A stretch of 64,000 bases of DNA, from assembly GCA_902168255.1 (NCBI GenBank), contig CABHON010000001.1, forward strand, positions 124,001 to 188,000, given 5' to 3'. A program made the translations under genes and the position numbers. Origin of the DNA: an uncultured Legionella sp. (GTDB lineage Bacteria > Pseudomonadota > Gammaproteobacteria > Legionellales > Legionellaceae). How positions within the stretch are numbered: position 1 is the stretch's first letter; each line of letters starts with the position of its first letter. This document shows positions 1-8,905 of this stretch, piece after piece. Below the pieces are notes generated by a model. That model was not told the origin of the DNA, ran no database searches, and saw nothing but the letters and a program-made list of their open reading frames with translations.

Positions 1-972
1 AGTCATCCAAGGCACTCCGGACTCAGAAGTGTCACACATCATCGGGTCTAATACTAGCCTACCTAATAAAGGTACATCATATTGCTTTGCTAAGGCTTCT
101 CCACCTTTTTCACCAAAAATGGGAGCAGTATGTCCACAAGAAGGACAAACATGTGCAGCCATATTTTCCACGATGCCAATAACAGGGACATTTACCTTTG
201 CAAACATGGTTAATGCTTTGCGTACGTCTAATACCGCTACTTTTTGCGGTGTAGTCACCATAATAACACCGGTAACAGGAATTTTCTGAATCATGGTTAA
301 TGACACATCGCCTGTACCGGGAGGTAAATCGATAACCAAATAATCTAATTCAGGCCAATGGGTATCAAAGAAAAGTTGCTCTAATGCCCTGCCAACCATC
401 GGGCCACGCCATACCATGGGTGTCTCTTCTTGAGGAATCATGTAAGCCATTGAAATAGTTTGTAACCCATAAGATTCTGTTGGTTCAAAATGTTTTCCAT
501 CTTTACTGGGTGTTGGTTGGGTGACTCCGAGTAAACACGCTTGACTCGGGCCATAAATATCTGCATCTAACAACCCTACTTTAGCACCTTCTTTTTGTAA
601 TGCTAATGCAACATTTAGGGCAACCGTTGATTTACCTACTCCCCCTTTTCCAGAGGCAACCGCAATAACATTTTTAATATTTTTCAGTCGTTTTAGGCCT
701 GCTTTGATGGCATGTGGTTGAATTTGAGCCGTTATTTCCCACTGCACTTTCCATCCTGCATCGGTGAGATGCAAATTTTCGTCAAGGAACGCATCAAGGT
801 GTGCCTTTATTTCATGTTGGTATTGTTCGATAGGAAAGCCAAATACCAAGTGTACTTTCACTAGGTTCTGATCCTCAAGATCAATGTCTTTCACGACATG
901 AGCCTCAAATAAGTCTACACCCAAATAAGGTTCAATGTATTGAGTTAACGCTGTTTTAATTTTTTGAAGCAT
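1..972 (-). CDS. mrp: Mrp/ApbC family iron-sulfur cluster carrier ATPase (3' end off window)
   Basis: Cytosolic P-loop ATPase of the Mrp/NBP35 family, which binds and transfers Fe-S clusters to apoproteins. The minus strand from the ATG at 972 reads 324 codons to the window edge. A DUF59-type domain fills about residues 1-85. It is followed by the deviant Walker A motif GKGGVGKST near residue 100, then the GPS and DLPPGTGD motifs. The Cys pair CPSC, expected to ligate the cluster, lies near residue 275. The family is usually about 360-370 residues, so some 40 C-terminal residues are missing at the window edge. It lies 6 bases downstream of ubiE on the same strand, so the two are probably co-transcribed. 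Identification is secure. Confidence 0.95.
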   Translation of the reverse strand, partial: MLQKIKTALTQYIEPYLGVDLFEAHVVKDIDLEDQNLVKVHLVFGFPIEQYQHEIKAHLDAFLDENLHLTDAGWKVQWEITAQIQPHAIKAGLKRLKNIKNVIAVASGKGGVGKSTVALNVALALQKEGAKVGLLDADIYGPSQACLLGVTQPTPSKDGKHFEPTESYGLQTISMAYMIPQEETPMVWRGPMVGRALEQLFFDTHWPELDYLVIDLPPGTGDVSLTMIQKIPVTGVIMVTTPQKVAVLDVRKALTMFAKVNVPVIGIVENMAAHVCPSCGHTAPIFGEKGGEALAKQYDVPLLGRLVLDPMMCDTSESGVPWMT

Positions 973-978
973 AAGAAT

Positions 979-1719
979 TTAATATTTAAATGCAATATGT
1001 AAAGCAACAATACCGCCGGTTAATTGATGAAAGTGACAATCTTGGAAACCTGCCGCCGTAATCATTGTTTTTAATGTTTCGGCATCCGGATGCATTCGAA
1101 TAGATTCAGCTAAATAACGATAGCTTTCTTCATCTTTCGCCACCACTTTTCCTAAAAAAGGCAATACTGAAAAAAGATACACTTGATACAGTGGCTCTAA
1201 AAAAGCTTTAGGCTTAGAAAATTCTAACACCATTAAGCGCCCGCCTGGTTTCAATACCCGAAACATTGACCGAATTGCCGCATCTTTGTCCCGAACATTT
1301 CGTAATCCGAACCCAATAGTAATGGCATCAAAGCTATTATCTTCAAAAGGAAGGCATTCAGCATTGGCTAAAGTATAGACAACATTATCCAGAAGGCCAG
1401 CATCCCACATGCGTTGACGTCCATGTTTTAACATATTTTCATTGATATCGGCTAACACTACTTGTCCCGTAGAAGTCACTCGTTCCGCCAGTAGTTTCGT
1501 TAAATCACCGCTCCCGCCCGCTAAATCTAAAACGCGTTGCCCAGGGCGCACATGGCTAACAGCCAATGTAAAACGTTTCCAAAGCCGATGAATACCTAAG
1601 GACATCAAATCATTCATTTGATCATAATTATCAGCAACCGAGTCAAATACTGCATTGACCTTTCCTTGCTTTTGCTCCCAGGAAACCTCTTGGTATCCAA
1701 AATGTGTTTTCTTTTCTAT
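979..1719 (-). CDS. ubiE: UbiE: demethylmenaquinone/2-methoxy-6-polyprenylphenol methyltransferase, 5' end irregular
   Basis: SAM-dependent C-methyltransferase of ubiquinone (and menaquinone) synthesis. SAM motif I (DLAGGSGD), then motifs NAECLPF and [15 protein letters not shown], are intact. The first in-frame ATG (1617) lies at the conserved MNDLMS segment and would lose about 38 residues. Homologous sequence (THFGYQEVS..., [11 protein letters not shown]) continues upstream in frame, yet there is no ATG, GTG or TTG before the stop at 1756-1758. Options are an AUA start at 1717-1719 behind GAGGA, a -1 shift on the A6 run from the ATG at 1731-1733 (giving 251 residues, the E. coli length), or a +1 shift from the ATG at 1745-1747, which has AAGGAG upstream. 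It may instead be a sequence error. Function is clear; the start is not. Confidence 0.88.
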   Translation of the reverse strand: MEKKTHFGYQEVSWEQKQGKVNAVFDSVADNYDQMNDLMSLGIHRLWKRFTLAVSHVRPGQRVLDLAGGSGDLTKLLAERVTSTGQVVLADINENMLKHGRQRMWDAGLLDNVVYTLANAECLPFEDNSFDAITIGFGLRNVRDKDAAIRSMFRVLKPGGRLMVLEFSKPKAFLEPLYQVYLFSVLPFLGKVVAKDEESYRYLAESIRMHPDAETLKTMITAAGFQDCHFHQLTGGIVALHIAFKY

Positions 1720-1797
1720 TTTTTGTTCCTCATAAGAAAATGCCCATTTACTCCTTCAGGACAATACTGGGTGGCTTCGTTACACAATACCACTCCC

Positions 1798-1856
1798 CGT
1801 AGGGGCGGGGTCTTGTACCCACCTGTTGTTGCGGCCAGGTACAAGACTGCCCTACG
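1798..1856. repeat. REP-like imperfect palindrome
   Basis: Nested inverted repeat between ubiE and rlmI. The inner arms at 1810-1819 and 1838-1847 are perfect 10-mers (GTCTTGTACC/GGTACAAGAC). The outer arms at 1798-1806 and 1849-1856 pair with one bulged G. It is GC-rich against the AT-rich surroundings, which is typical of extragenic palindromic repeats. It could also act as a transcript-end hairpin or as DNA that isolates the two divergent genes. I see no second copy in this window. Confidence 0.6.
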
Positions 1857-1964
1857 TAGGAAAATTGTCTTTTTTGCCATGACGGAGAATGGTTTATGGT
1901 ATTTGACATATGTATCAAAATCAAGTACTTTTCGGGAAATTTTGGATCAAGCCGAGTAATAATA

Positions 1965-3155
1965 ATGCATACCTACGCTACATTGCAGCTAAAAAAGAAT
2001 GAAGACAAACGAATCAGAAATGGACATCTATGGATTTATAGCAATGAGGTAGACACCAAAGTTACCCCACTCAAACAATTTTCACCGGGCCAATTGATTG
2101 ATATTTATAATTCGCATGGCAAATTTATTGGTCGAGGTTACATTAATCCTAACACGCTGCTATGTGCACGTGTTTTAACCTTTAATCCCAATCAAATTAT
2201 TGATGAAGCGTTATTTCAACATCGTATTGCCCACGCCTTATCTTTACGGGAACAATATTTTTCCAAACCTTTTTATCGATTAATCTTTGGTGAAGGTGAT
2301 TTTTTACCAGGCCTTGTAGTAGATCGTTACGGTGATACATTATCGGTGCAATTAACCACCGCGGGTACAGAAGGCTTGAAAGATTTAATTGTTTCGGCGC
2401 TTATTTCCGTTGTTAAACCAAAAACGATTGTCTTACGCAACGATCATAGTATGCGCGCCGTGGAAGGATTAAACAGCTATGTGGAAACCGTGTATGGCGA
2501 TAGTAGCGCCCCTTGCACTATCATAGAAAATGATACCCAATTTATTATTCCCGTTTGTGAAGGCCAAAAAACAGGCTGGTTTTTTGACCATGGTGACAAC
2601 CGTCTTAGAATGTTTAATTGGATTAAGGGTAAACGTGTCCTTGATGTTTTTGCTTATTTAGGCTCCTGGAGCATTCAAGCGCTTACTCATGGAGCTAAGG
2701 AAGCATGGGCAATTGACGCTTCTGCTTATGCCTTAGAACTGGCCACAGAAAATGCACGCCTTAACAAGGTCGACAAGCAGTTTCATTCTCTTCAAGGCGA
2801 CGCTTTCCAACAATTAAAAAACCTTCATCAAAGTAACGAACGTTTTGATGTGGTACTTCTTGATCCGCCTGCGTTTATTAAACGTCGCAGTGATAAAAAA
2901 GAAGGCTTATTAGGCTATCAACGCATCAATGAATTAGCAACAAAAGTCCTTAAAAAAGATGGTTTATTAGTTACTTCTTCTTGTTCACTCCATCTAGCAC
3001 CTGAAGAGTTACTCAATGCCGTTAATCGTGCCACCAACCCAAGAGAACAATTTACTCAAATTCTTGCACAAGGACATCAGAATATTGATCATCCGATTCA
3101 TCCTCAAATCCCGGAAACCGCTTATCTTAAAACGTTGTTTTGCCGAATAGGTTAA
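1965..3155 (+). CDS. rlmI: RlmI: 23S rRNA m5C1962 methyltransferase
   Basis: Class I SAM-dependent rRNA cytosine-C5 methyltransferase acting on 23S rRNA. Starting at ATG 1965 gives 396 residues, the same length as E. coli RlmI; the open frame extends further upstream (1896) but without homology. An N-terminal PUA-like domain (about residues 1-75, with RNGHLWIYSNE) precedes the Rossmann catalytic domain. The latter has GWFFDHGDNR, VLDVFAYLGSW (SAM motif I), LLDPPAF (motif IV) and TSSCS, which carries the catalytic Cys. It is divergent from ubiE across a palindromic repeat and stands alone transcriptionally. Confidence 0.93.
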   Translation: MHTYATLQLKKNEDKRIRNGHLWIYSNEVDTKVTPLKQFSPGQLIDIYNSHGKFIGRGYINPNTLLCARVLTFNPNQIIDEALFQHRIAHALSLREQYFSKPFYRLIFGEGDFLPGLVVDRYGDTLSVQLTTAGTEGLKDLIVSALISVVKPKTIVLRNDHSMRAVEGLNSYVETVYGDSSAPCTIIENDTQFIIPVCEGQKTGWFFDHGDNRLRMFNWIKGKRVLDVFAYLGSWSIQALTHGAKEAWAIDASAYALELATENARLNKVDKQFHSLQGDAFQQLKNLHQSNERFDVVLLDPPAFIKRRSDKKEGLLGYQRINELATKVLKKDGLLVTSSCSLHLAPEELLNAVNRATNPREQFTQILAQGHQNIDHPIHPQIPETAYLKTLFCRIG

Positions 3156-3238
3156 ATCTTATTATTAGATATTGATATATTCAACAAAATAGATTAGAAT
3201 TAAAATTAGTTCAACCAATCCAAAATAAAGGTTTATTT

Positions 3239-3589
3239 ATGAGTGCAACAGCAATGATTTACTTCGATACATTACAGTATGTAAAAACTTTAAAAGCATC
3301 TGGTTTTTCCCAAACTCAATCAGAAGCTTTAGCCGAAGCGCAACAAGAAGCGTTATCAGGATGCCTTAACACTACTTTTGCGACTAAAGCAGATATAACG
3401 GATGTCAGAGCTGAAATCGCTGACGTCAGAATCGAAATTTCCAATGTTAAAAATGAATTATCTGAAGAGATACATGAAGTTAAAGCTGAAATAAAAGTGT
3501 TAACTTCACGTGTTAATCGTCTTGATTGGATGCTTGGATTGTTATTAACCGGTATGGCTTCACTTGTAGTGAAAGCATTTTTTGGCTAA
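3239..3589 (+). CDS. Small DUF1640-like coiled-coil protein with C-terminal membrane anchor
   Basis: Unknown function. The 116-residue protein has an N-terminal YFDTLQYVKTLKASGFS segment, then an alanine/glutamate-rich stretch. A coiled coil of repeating ADI/VRAEI heptads follows (about residues 48-92). One hydrophobic C-terminal helix (about residues 96-114) would anchor it in the membrane. This layout fits the DUF1640/CCDC90-like family. A second protein with the same layout is encoded at 57385-57774. The start has only a weak ribosome site (AAAGG, spacing about 8). It is a single gene between rlmI and ispB. Confidence 0.75.
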   Translation: MSATAMIYFDTLQYVKTLKASGFSQTQSEALAEAQQEALSGCLNTTFATKADITDVRAEIADVRIEISNVKNELSEEIHEVKAEIKVLTSRVNRLDWMLGLLLTGMASLVVKAFFG

Positions 3590-3653
3590 CGTTCTACAAA
3601 AATTAGCTGGTGATTTGAGCACAAACCACATAAACATTCCTGAAATATAAATC

Positions 3654-4628
3654 CTAATGATCACGTGAAACAGCAAAGTGAGCTAACTGTATAAGGGCTT
3701 CTTTATAAGTAGACGCATTTAAACATTCGAGAGCCTGAATAGCCCGCTTACTTTCCTGTTCGGCTAACCGACGAGTAGCATGAAGAGCCTTCGTCTCATT
3801 AATAATTTCAATAATGCAAGAAAGATTTTCAATCGAACCTGTTTTGATGCTTTTATAAATGACATCGATTTGCTCAGGGGTTCCATGTTCTACGGCACAA
3901 AGCAATGGAAGAGTCATTTTACCATCAGCTAAATCATCGCCAATGCTTTTCCCAATAACATCCGCAGTAGAGGAATAATCCAAGGCATCATCAATCATTT
4001 GGAAAGCATTTCCCATATGCAGCCCATAATCTCTTAAACCTGCACAAATTTCTGAAGGCATTTTTGCCAAACGTGCACCGGATTCAGCAGAAATTGAGAA
4101 TAACAGGGACGTCTTTGACCGAATAATTTCAAAGTAATCCTCTATTTTCATATCCGTATGATTTTTTAAAGACAATTGTTTGATTTCACCCTTGGCAATA
4201 TTGGTTGCCATATAAGCAAATAAATCTACAATATTTAAATCGCGAGAATCGAGTACCCATTGAAAGGATTGGGTAAATAAAAAATCACCAATAAGAATGC
4301 ACGATTTACTATTCCAAATCTCATTAGCAGTTTTTTGACCACGTCTTAACGTAGATTCATCTACCACATCATCATGCAGAAGCGTGGCGTTATGAAAATA
4401 TTCAACAGCCGCGCCAATTTCAATGTGTTTGGTACCTTCATAACCACAGGCTTTAGCAGATAGCAATACCATCAACGGCCGAAGTCTTTTCCCACCACTG
4501 TTAATAAGATGACCCGCAAGCTCCCCAATCAATGGAATTTCATTGTTAAGGGGATTTGCAATCAGACGATGGACCGCATCCAAATCGTCAGAAACAAGAT
4601 TTTTAATGTTGTCTAGTATATTTAGCAT
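3654..4628 (-). CDS. ispB: Octaprenyl diphosphate synthase (trans-polyprenyl synthase)
   Basis: Elongates farnesyl diphosphate with isopentenyl diphosphate to build the isoprenoid side chain of ubiquinone. It has 324 residues, the normal family length. The first Asp-rich motif (LLHDDVVDES, near residue 88) and the second (DDALDY, near residue 214) bind the Mg-diphosphates. The GGKRLRP motif near residue 45 is also present. It lies 15 bases downstream of mscS on the same strand and near ubiE and the ubiH/ubiI fusion, so three ubiquinone steps sit within 7 kb. No strong ribosome-binding site is visible, so translation may be coupled to mscS. Confidence 0.95.
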   Translation of the reverse strand: MLNILDNIKNLVSDDLDAVHRLIANPLNNEIPLIGELAGHLINSGGKRLRPLMVLLSAKACGYEGTKHIEIGAAVEYFHNATLLHDDVVDESTLRRGQKTANEIWNSKSCILIGDFLFTQSFQWVLDSRDLNIVDLFAYMATNIAKGEIKQLSLKNHTDMKIEDYFEIIRSKTSLLFSISAESGARLAKMPSEICAGLRDYGLHMGNAFQMIDDALDYSSTADVIGKSIGDDLADGKMTLPLLCAVEHGTPEQIDVIYKSIKTGSIENLSCIIEIINETKALHATRRLAEQESKRAIQALECLNASTYKEALIQLAHFAVSRDH

Positions 4629-4643
4629 AAGAGTGGGGCAATC

Positions 4644-5486
4644 CTAAGCCGACTTCGCAGAAGTGTCAAGTTTTTCCTCTTGGACAGAACGAATAACCAT
4701 TTGAGGAAATGCCATATTAATACCTGCTTTTTCAAATGCTGTTTGAATCGACTCTTGCAGAGAATTCTTTAAATTATTGTAGTTTGGGGTCAATACCCAC
4801 ACAGAAACCTGAACATTAATGGAATTTGTACCAAAACCAGCAATAGTTACACTGGGTTCAGGATCCGTCAACGCAAAACTATTATCTTTTACTACCTTAA
4901 GCAACACAGCTCGTACTTTTTCAAAGTCAACGCCATATTCTACTCCCATGGATAAGGTAACCGATCGCTTAGGAAAATAACTCAAGTTAACAATTTCAGC
5001 TTGCATAATATTCTCATTAGGAATACGTACCAGCGTATTATCTGAAGTGCATAATCGCGTGGACAACAAATCAATGGAATCGACTACGCCCGTAAATCCT
5101 TTAGCTGTGATAGTATCACCTATTTTAAAAGGTCGTTCTATTAACAAAAAGAGTCCACTAATTAAATTAGCCAAGGATGTTTGAGCTGCAAAACCAATTC
5201 CAACGGTAAAAACACCCGCTGCACCAAGCAATACCCCTAATTTAAATCCAAGTTGTTGCAACGCCGCAACAGTAAAGAGCAACATAGCACCATAAAACAT
5301 TAAACGTCGACAAATCATGGCTTGATGTTTGGAAAGCATTTTCTCTACAACTTTCCCAATATGCCCGCTGGTTAACCTAGCTATCCAATAACCACATACT
5401 AAAATGGCAACAGCAAACACGAGATGGACTAGCTTTACTTCACCTAAATTAAAAAAATTTAACATGTTATTTGTATCAATCATCAT
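4644..5486 (-). CDS. mscS: MscS-family small-conductance mechanosensitive channel
   Basis: Inner-membrane channel that opens under membrane tension to release osmolytes during hypo-osmotic shock. The 280-residue product matches E. coli MscS (286). There are three N-terminal membrane helices. The third is the Gly/Ala-rich pore helix (LGVLLGAAGVFTVGIGFAAQTSLANLISG, about residues 83-112). The cytoplasmic beta and alpha/beta cage follows (PFKIGDTI, RIPNENIM). Two ATG codons stand in tandem (5486 and 5483), and AGGT lies just upstream. It is transcribed away from the ubiH/ubiI fusion gene, with a 154-base divergent promoter region between them. Confidence 0.93.
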   Translation of the reverse strand: MMIDTNNMLNFFNLGEVKLVHLVFAVAILVCGYWIARLTSGHIGKVVEKMLSKHQAMICRRLMFYGAMLLFTVAALQQLGFKLGVLLGAAGVFTVGIGFAAQTSLANLISGLFLLIERPFKIGDTITAKGFTGVVDSIDLLSTRLCTSDNTLVRIPNENIMQAEIVNLSYFPKRSVTLSMGVEYGVDFEKVRAVLLKVVKDNSFALTDPEPSVTIAGFGTNSINVQVSVWVLTPNYNNLKNSLQESIQTAFEKAGINMAFPQMVIRSVQEEKLDTSAKSA

Positions 5487-5640
5487 TCTACCTAATAAAA
5501 ATCTTCGCCGTGCCGCACATCCGCTCCTCTTTCAAAAGGAGGAATCCACCACTAAAATTACGCATTCCCAAGTATATGAATATTTTCATGACATTTCTAT
5601 TGTATAAGGTTAAAATTGTCTTAGTTAGTAAAGGGTAATT

Positions 5641-8079
5641 ATGAAAAATCAGTATGACGTTATTATTATCGGTTGTGGTTTGGTTGGTGGAAGCTTAGCC
5701 GTTTCTTTACCGCAAAATCTTTCTATTGCCATTATCGACGCAGAGTCACCCATGACTCAACAACCTGGTTTTCTTGCACTTAATCGCCTTTCTGCGGATA
5801 TTTTAAAAAAATTGAGTGTTTGGGATGACATTATCACCAAAGACAAAGATAGTGCGACACCTTTAAAACGTATTGCTGTTTCAGAAGAAGCTGATATATC
5901 AACCGATCGCCTCATGTTGCAAGCCGAAGACATTGGTGCACCTGCTTTAGGTTATGTGACATCTACAAAAGCTATTCGCGAAACTCTTTTTTCCCGCATT
6001 CAATCACAAAAAAATATTACACTTTTCTGCCCGAATCGCGCTGAAGCAATTACATGGCCTGATGAAGATTTCGAAAATATTGCTGTGAAACTTGCCGACA
6101 ATGATCAACTACTTCAAGCTAAACTGTTGATAATGGCCGATGGTGGACGCTCATCACTTCGTGAGCAACTAGGATTTGAAACGCATAAAAAAAATACAGG
6201 CCATCATATTTTTATTACACAACTTAAAGCCAATAAACCTCACCAACATCAAGCTTTTGAACGTTTTACCAAACATGGTCCTATCGCCTTGCTACCTCTC
6301 AAGCATGAAGAATATGTATTGGTATGGACAATGAAAGAAGATAATATCGCTTCATTTCTTGAACAAAGCGAAAAAGCATTACTACTTTCTTTACAAGAGG
6401 CTTATGGAAATAAAGATTTTAATGGCTGGTCTGAAAGTGGCCCGCGACGTACTTATCCCATTGTATGCAGTTACGTTAAGAATCCCATTAAGACCCGTCT
6501 CGTGTTAATGGGTAATGCGGCACATACAGTTCACCCTGTGGGTGCCCAAGGATTTAATTTAAGCTTAAAAGATGCTTTGATACTCAACGAACTTGTTCAG
6601 GAAGCATCAAATGCACAACGTGATATTGGTAACGAACAGCTATTAAAAAATTATAGCAGTCAACGAGAAGATGATACTGAGTTTGTTTTATATTTTACGC
6701 AATCACTCTTAAACCTTTTTTCCTTGGAATTACCCTTTTTATCCCAAGCTCGTTCTCAGGTAATGGCATTGCTTAATCAATCTTCTTATTTAAAACAGGC
6801 TATTCTTGAAAGAACCGCTGGGATACCCAATCTTTCAAAAAAGAAAATCAGAAAAGAAACTGGGAAAGTACCTGAGCAGCCTTATGATATTATTATCCTA
6901 GGCAATCGCCTGGTGGGTAGCACGCTTGCTTGCGCGTTAAACCAATGTTATCGCATTGCCATTTTAGACAAAGCACCCACACCTTTACTTTCTTTTTCAG
7001 AGGATCAATTTCAATTACGTATTAATGCCTACAATCGCGCTTCTGAGGAACTTCTAAAAGGAATTGGTGTATGGGAAAACATCCCTAAAGAGCGGCTTTT
7101 TGCTTTTAATAAAATATTCGCCACGCACGAACACAACGATCTGTCATTTCATTCAAATACAGTGGGCGAACCTCATTTAGGTCATTTTATTGAGAATGAT
7201 CTAGTTACCTATACGCTTCATCAGCGTATCAAAGAACTATCGCATATTGATTTCATTGATGATGCCAGTGTTGAATCCATTGAAACCTCTTCGGACTATA
7301 TTCATCTTACCACACATGATGGTCGACATTTTTCAGCAAAATTATTAGCCGCCTGCGACGGCGCAAACTCCGTGACACGCCAATTACTTGGCTTACCACT
7401 TTCGCATCATCCTTATTACCAACGCTGTATTGTTGCTAATATTTTCTTTGATGGCAATTTAGATAAGACAGCATGGCAAAATTTCTTGAAAACAGGCCCT
7501 ATTGGTTTACTACCCTTACGCGAGGGCGTTTGCTCGCTTGCTTGGAGCTGCGATAATGCAGAAGCACAACGACTGTTAGCACTACCCGATGAAACGTTTA
7601 TTGCCGAATTAAATTATGCAACGTTAGGCTGTCTCGGAAAAATTACAAAAATTTCATCCCGCCAATCTTTTCCACTTACAGCACAACATCTTGATCATTA
7701 TTTTGCTGAAAGAACTATTTTACTCGGCGATGCAGCACATACCATACATCCTTTAGGTGGCTTAGGTGCTAATCTTGGCTTTCAAGATGTACTAGCCGCT
7801 GCCGCTTTACTCAATGATGCAAAAATCAGCTCTCGCGACATTGGCCGTCGTTATTTGCTAGAAAAATATGAAAAAATGCGCAAACGACATAATGCGCGCG
7901 TGATGGATACCATGACAGCATTTAATGCCATGTTTCATCAATCACATCCAAGATTAAATCCTTTAGGACGTTTAAGCTTAAACATCGCTAATAAAGTAAC
8001 GCCTATCAAGAATAAATTATTCAGAGAAGCCATGTGGATGGGAATGACCCCGGAAAAAATTCGAGAAATTATTTCTTAA
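5641..8079 (+). CDS. Fused UbiH-UbiI/VisC-like FAD monooxygenases (ubiquinone hydroxylases)
   Basis: An 812-residue open frame holds two complete flavoprotein hydroxylases of the UbiH/COQ6 family. Residues 1-395 resemble UbiH: GCGLVGGS dinucleotide fold, AFERFTKHGPIALLPL, MADGGRSS and GNAAHTVHPVGAQGFNLSLKD. Residues 412-812 resemble UbiI/VisC: LAACDGANS, GPIGLLPL and GDAAHTIHPLGGLGANLGFQD. In many gammaproteobacteria the two are separate adjacent genes that hydroxylate the ubiquinone ring at different carbons. Here a linker of about 15 charged residues joins them, without a stop or frame change. The second dinucleotide motif is GNRLVG rather than GGGxxG. The enzymes act in the Ubi complex; which carbon each half hydroxylates is inferred only. 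Confidence 0.88.
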   Translation: MKNQYDVIIIGCGLVGGSLAVSLPQNLSIAIIDAESPMTQQPGFLALNRLSADILKKLSVWDDIITKDKDSATPLKRIAVSEEADISTDRLMLQAEDIGAPALGYVTSTKAIRETLFSRIQSQKNITLFCPNRAEAITWPDEDFENIAVKLADNDQLLQAKLLIMADGGRSSLREQLGFETHKKNTGHHIFITQLKANKPHQHQAFERFTKHGPIALLPLKHEEYVLVWTMKEDNIASFLEQSEKALLLSLQEAYGNKDFNGWSESGPRRTYPIVCSYVKNPIKTRLVLMGNAAHTVHPVGAQGFNLSLKDALILNELVQEASNAQRDIGNEQLLKNYSSQREDDTEFVLYFTQSLLNLFSLELPFLSQARSQVMALLNQSSYLKQAILERTAGIPNLSKKKIRKETGKVPEQPYDIIILGNRLVGSTLACALNQCYRIAILDKAPTPLLSFSEDQFQLRINAYNRASEELLKGIGVWENIPKERLFAFNKIFATHEHNDLSFHSNTVGEPHLGHFIENDLVTYTLHQRIKELSHIDFIDDASVESIETSSDYIHLTTHDGRHFSAKLLAACDGANSVTRQLLGLPLSHHPYYQRCIVANIFFDGNLDKTAWQNFLKTGPIGLLPLREGVCSLAWSCDNAEAQRLLALPDETFIAELNYATLGCLGKITKISSRQSFPLTAQHLDHYFAERTILLGDAAHTIHPLGGLGANLGFQDVLAAAALLNDAKISSRDIGRRYLLEKYEKMRKRHNARVMDTMTAFNAMFHQSHPRLNPLGRLSLNIANKVTPIKNKLFREAMWMGMTPEKIREIIS

Positions 8080-8144
8080 CAAAGGTATTTGCTGAAGTCT
8101 GCTTATATCACAAGCATAACATTGAGGTAGTATTGTAAGGGGAC

Positions 8145-8168
8145 GCAAGTGACCTTCCAGTCACTTGC
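8145..8168. terminator. Hairpin downstream of rplT
   Basis: Perfect 9-bp stem (8145-8153 GCAAGTGAC and 8160-8168) with a 6-base loop. It lies between the convergent ends of the ubiH/ubiI fusion and rplT. There is no long T-run on either side, so it may be a transcript-protecting hairpin or a weak bidirectional terminator. Confidence 0.55.
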
Positions 8169-8178
8169 AAAGACTTAA

Positions 8179-8535
8179 TTAAGCCAACGCTGTTTTAGCT
8201 TGCTCAACTAATTTTTTGAATGCAGGTTTATCATGGATAGCCAAATCGGACAATACTTTACGGTCGATTTGAACACCCGCTTTCAACAAACCATTCATGA
8301 AACGGCTGTAAGGTAAACCATGTTCTCTAGAACCCGCGTTAATACGAGCAATCCAAAGTGCACGGAATTGACGTCTTCTTTGACGACGATCACGATAAGC
8401 ATATTGCGCTGCTTTAATTACCGCTTGTTTAGCAACACGAAAGACACGGCTACGCGCGCCTAAATAACCTTTTGCTAATTTTAAAACTTTCTTATGACGA
8501 GCTCTTGCAGCTACACCACGTTTGACTCTTGGCAT
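8179..8535 (-). CDS. rplT: Large ribosomal subunit protein bL20
   Basis: Structural protein of the 50S subunit needed early in 23S rRNA assembly, and in E. coli also the translational repressor of its own operon. It has 118 residues, standard length, beginning [23 protein letters not shown]. The highly basic N-terminal extension ([20 protein letters not shown]) and the globular C-terminal half are both intact. It is last in the thrS-infC-rpmI-rplT cluster, 24 bases after rpmI, with a GGAGTG-like ribosome site before the ATG. Confidence 0.98.
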   Translation of the reverse strand: MPRVKRGVAARARHKKVLKLAKGYLGARSRVFRVAKQAVIKAAQYAYRDRRQRRRQFRALWIARINAGSREHGLPYSRFMNGLLKAGVQIDRKVLSDLAIHDKPAFKKLVEQAKTALA

Positions 8536-8559
8536 AATAACACTCCTTTATATTCTTAA

Positions 8560-8760
8560 TTAACTACCAGATAACATACGTTCAACTGATTTACAATCAG
8601 ATGGATGTACGTAACAATCAGAACCACGAAGATGTCTTTTGTTCTTTGTAGTACGTTTTGTAAGAATGTGATTACGACAAGCGCGCTTGTGCTTCAAGTG
8701 ACCAGATTTGGTCTTAATGAAGCGCTTCGCTGCACCTCTATGAGATTTTAATTTTGGCAT
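8560..8760 (-). CDS. rpmI: Large ribosomal subunit protein bL35
   Basis: Small basic 50S subunit protein. It has 66 residues with the family signature [20 protein letters not shown] and KRHLRG near the C-terminus. It sits between infC and rplT as in most bacteria. The infC-rpmI gap is unusually wide (145 bases) because an inverted-repeat element (8782-8904) occupies it, which could separate rpmI-rplT expression from infC. Confidence 0.98.
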   Translation of the reverse strand: MPKLKSHRGAAKRFIKTKSGHLKHKRACRNHILTKRTTKNKRHLRGSDCYVHPSDCKSVERMLSGS

Positions 8761-8781
8761 ATTTTAATACTCCGCGTATTT

Positions 8782-8904
8782 TTGCTCATAGCAATAGAGT
8801 TTTTGGTGAGGCGCAAGCGAAGCAGACGAGGGAGTGTACGAATAGTACATGACCGAAGTCGATGCAGCTTGCAACGAAATCAAAAGCTCTAGTGCAAAGA
8901 GCAC
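8782..8904. repeat. 123-bp terminal-inverted-repeat element, copy A
   Basis: The outer arms (8782-8804 against 8882-8904) pair over about 18 of 23 positions. The interior carries GGTGAGGCGC, AGCAGACGAGGGAGTGTAC and AGTACATGACCGAAGTCGAT, which recur nearly unchanged in the element at 47419-47541. The right end stops one base from the infC stop codon. Same length (123 bp) as the 47.4 kb copy. Non-coding; it behaves like a MITE or a mobile extragenic palindrome. Confidence 0.8.
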
Positions 8905-8905
8905 G

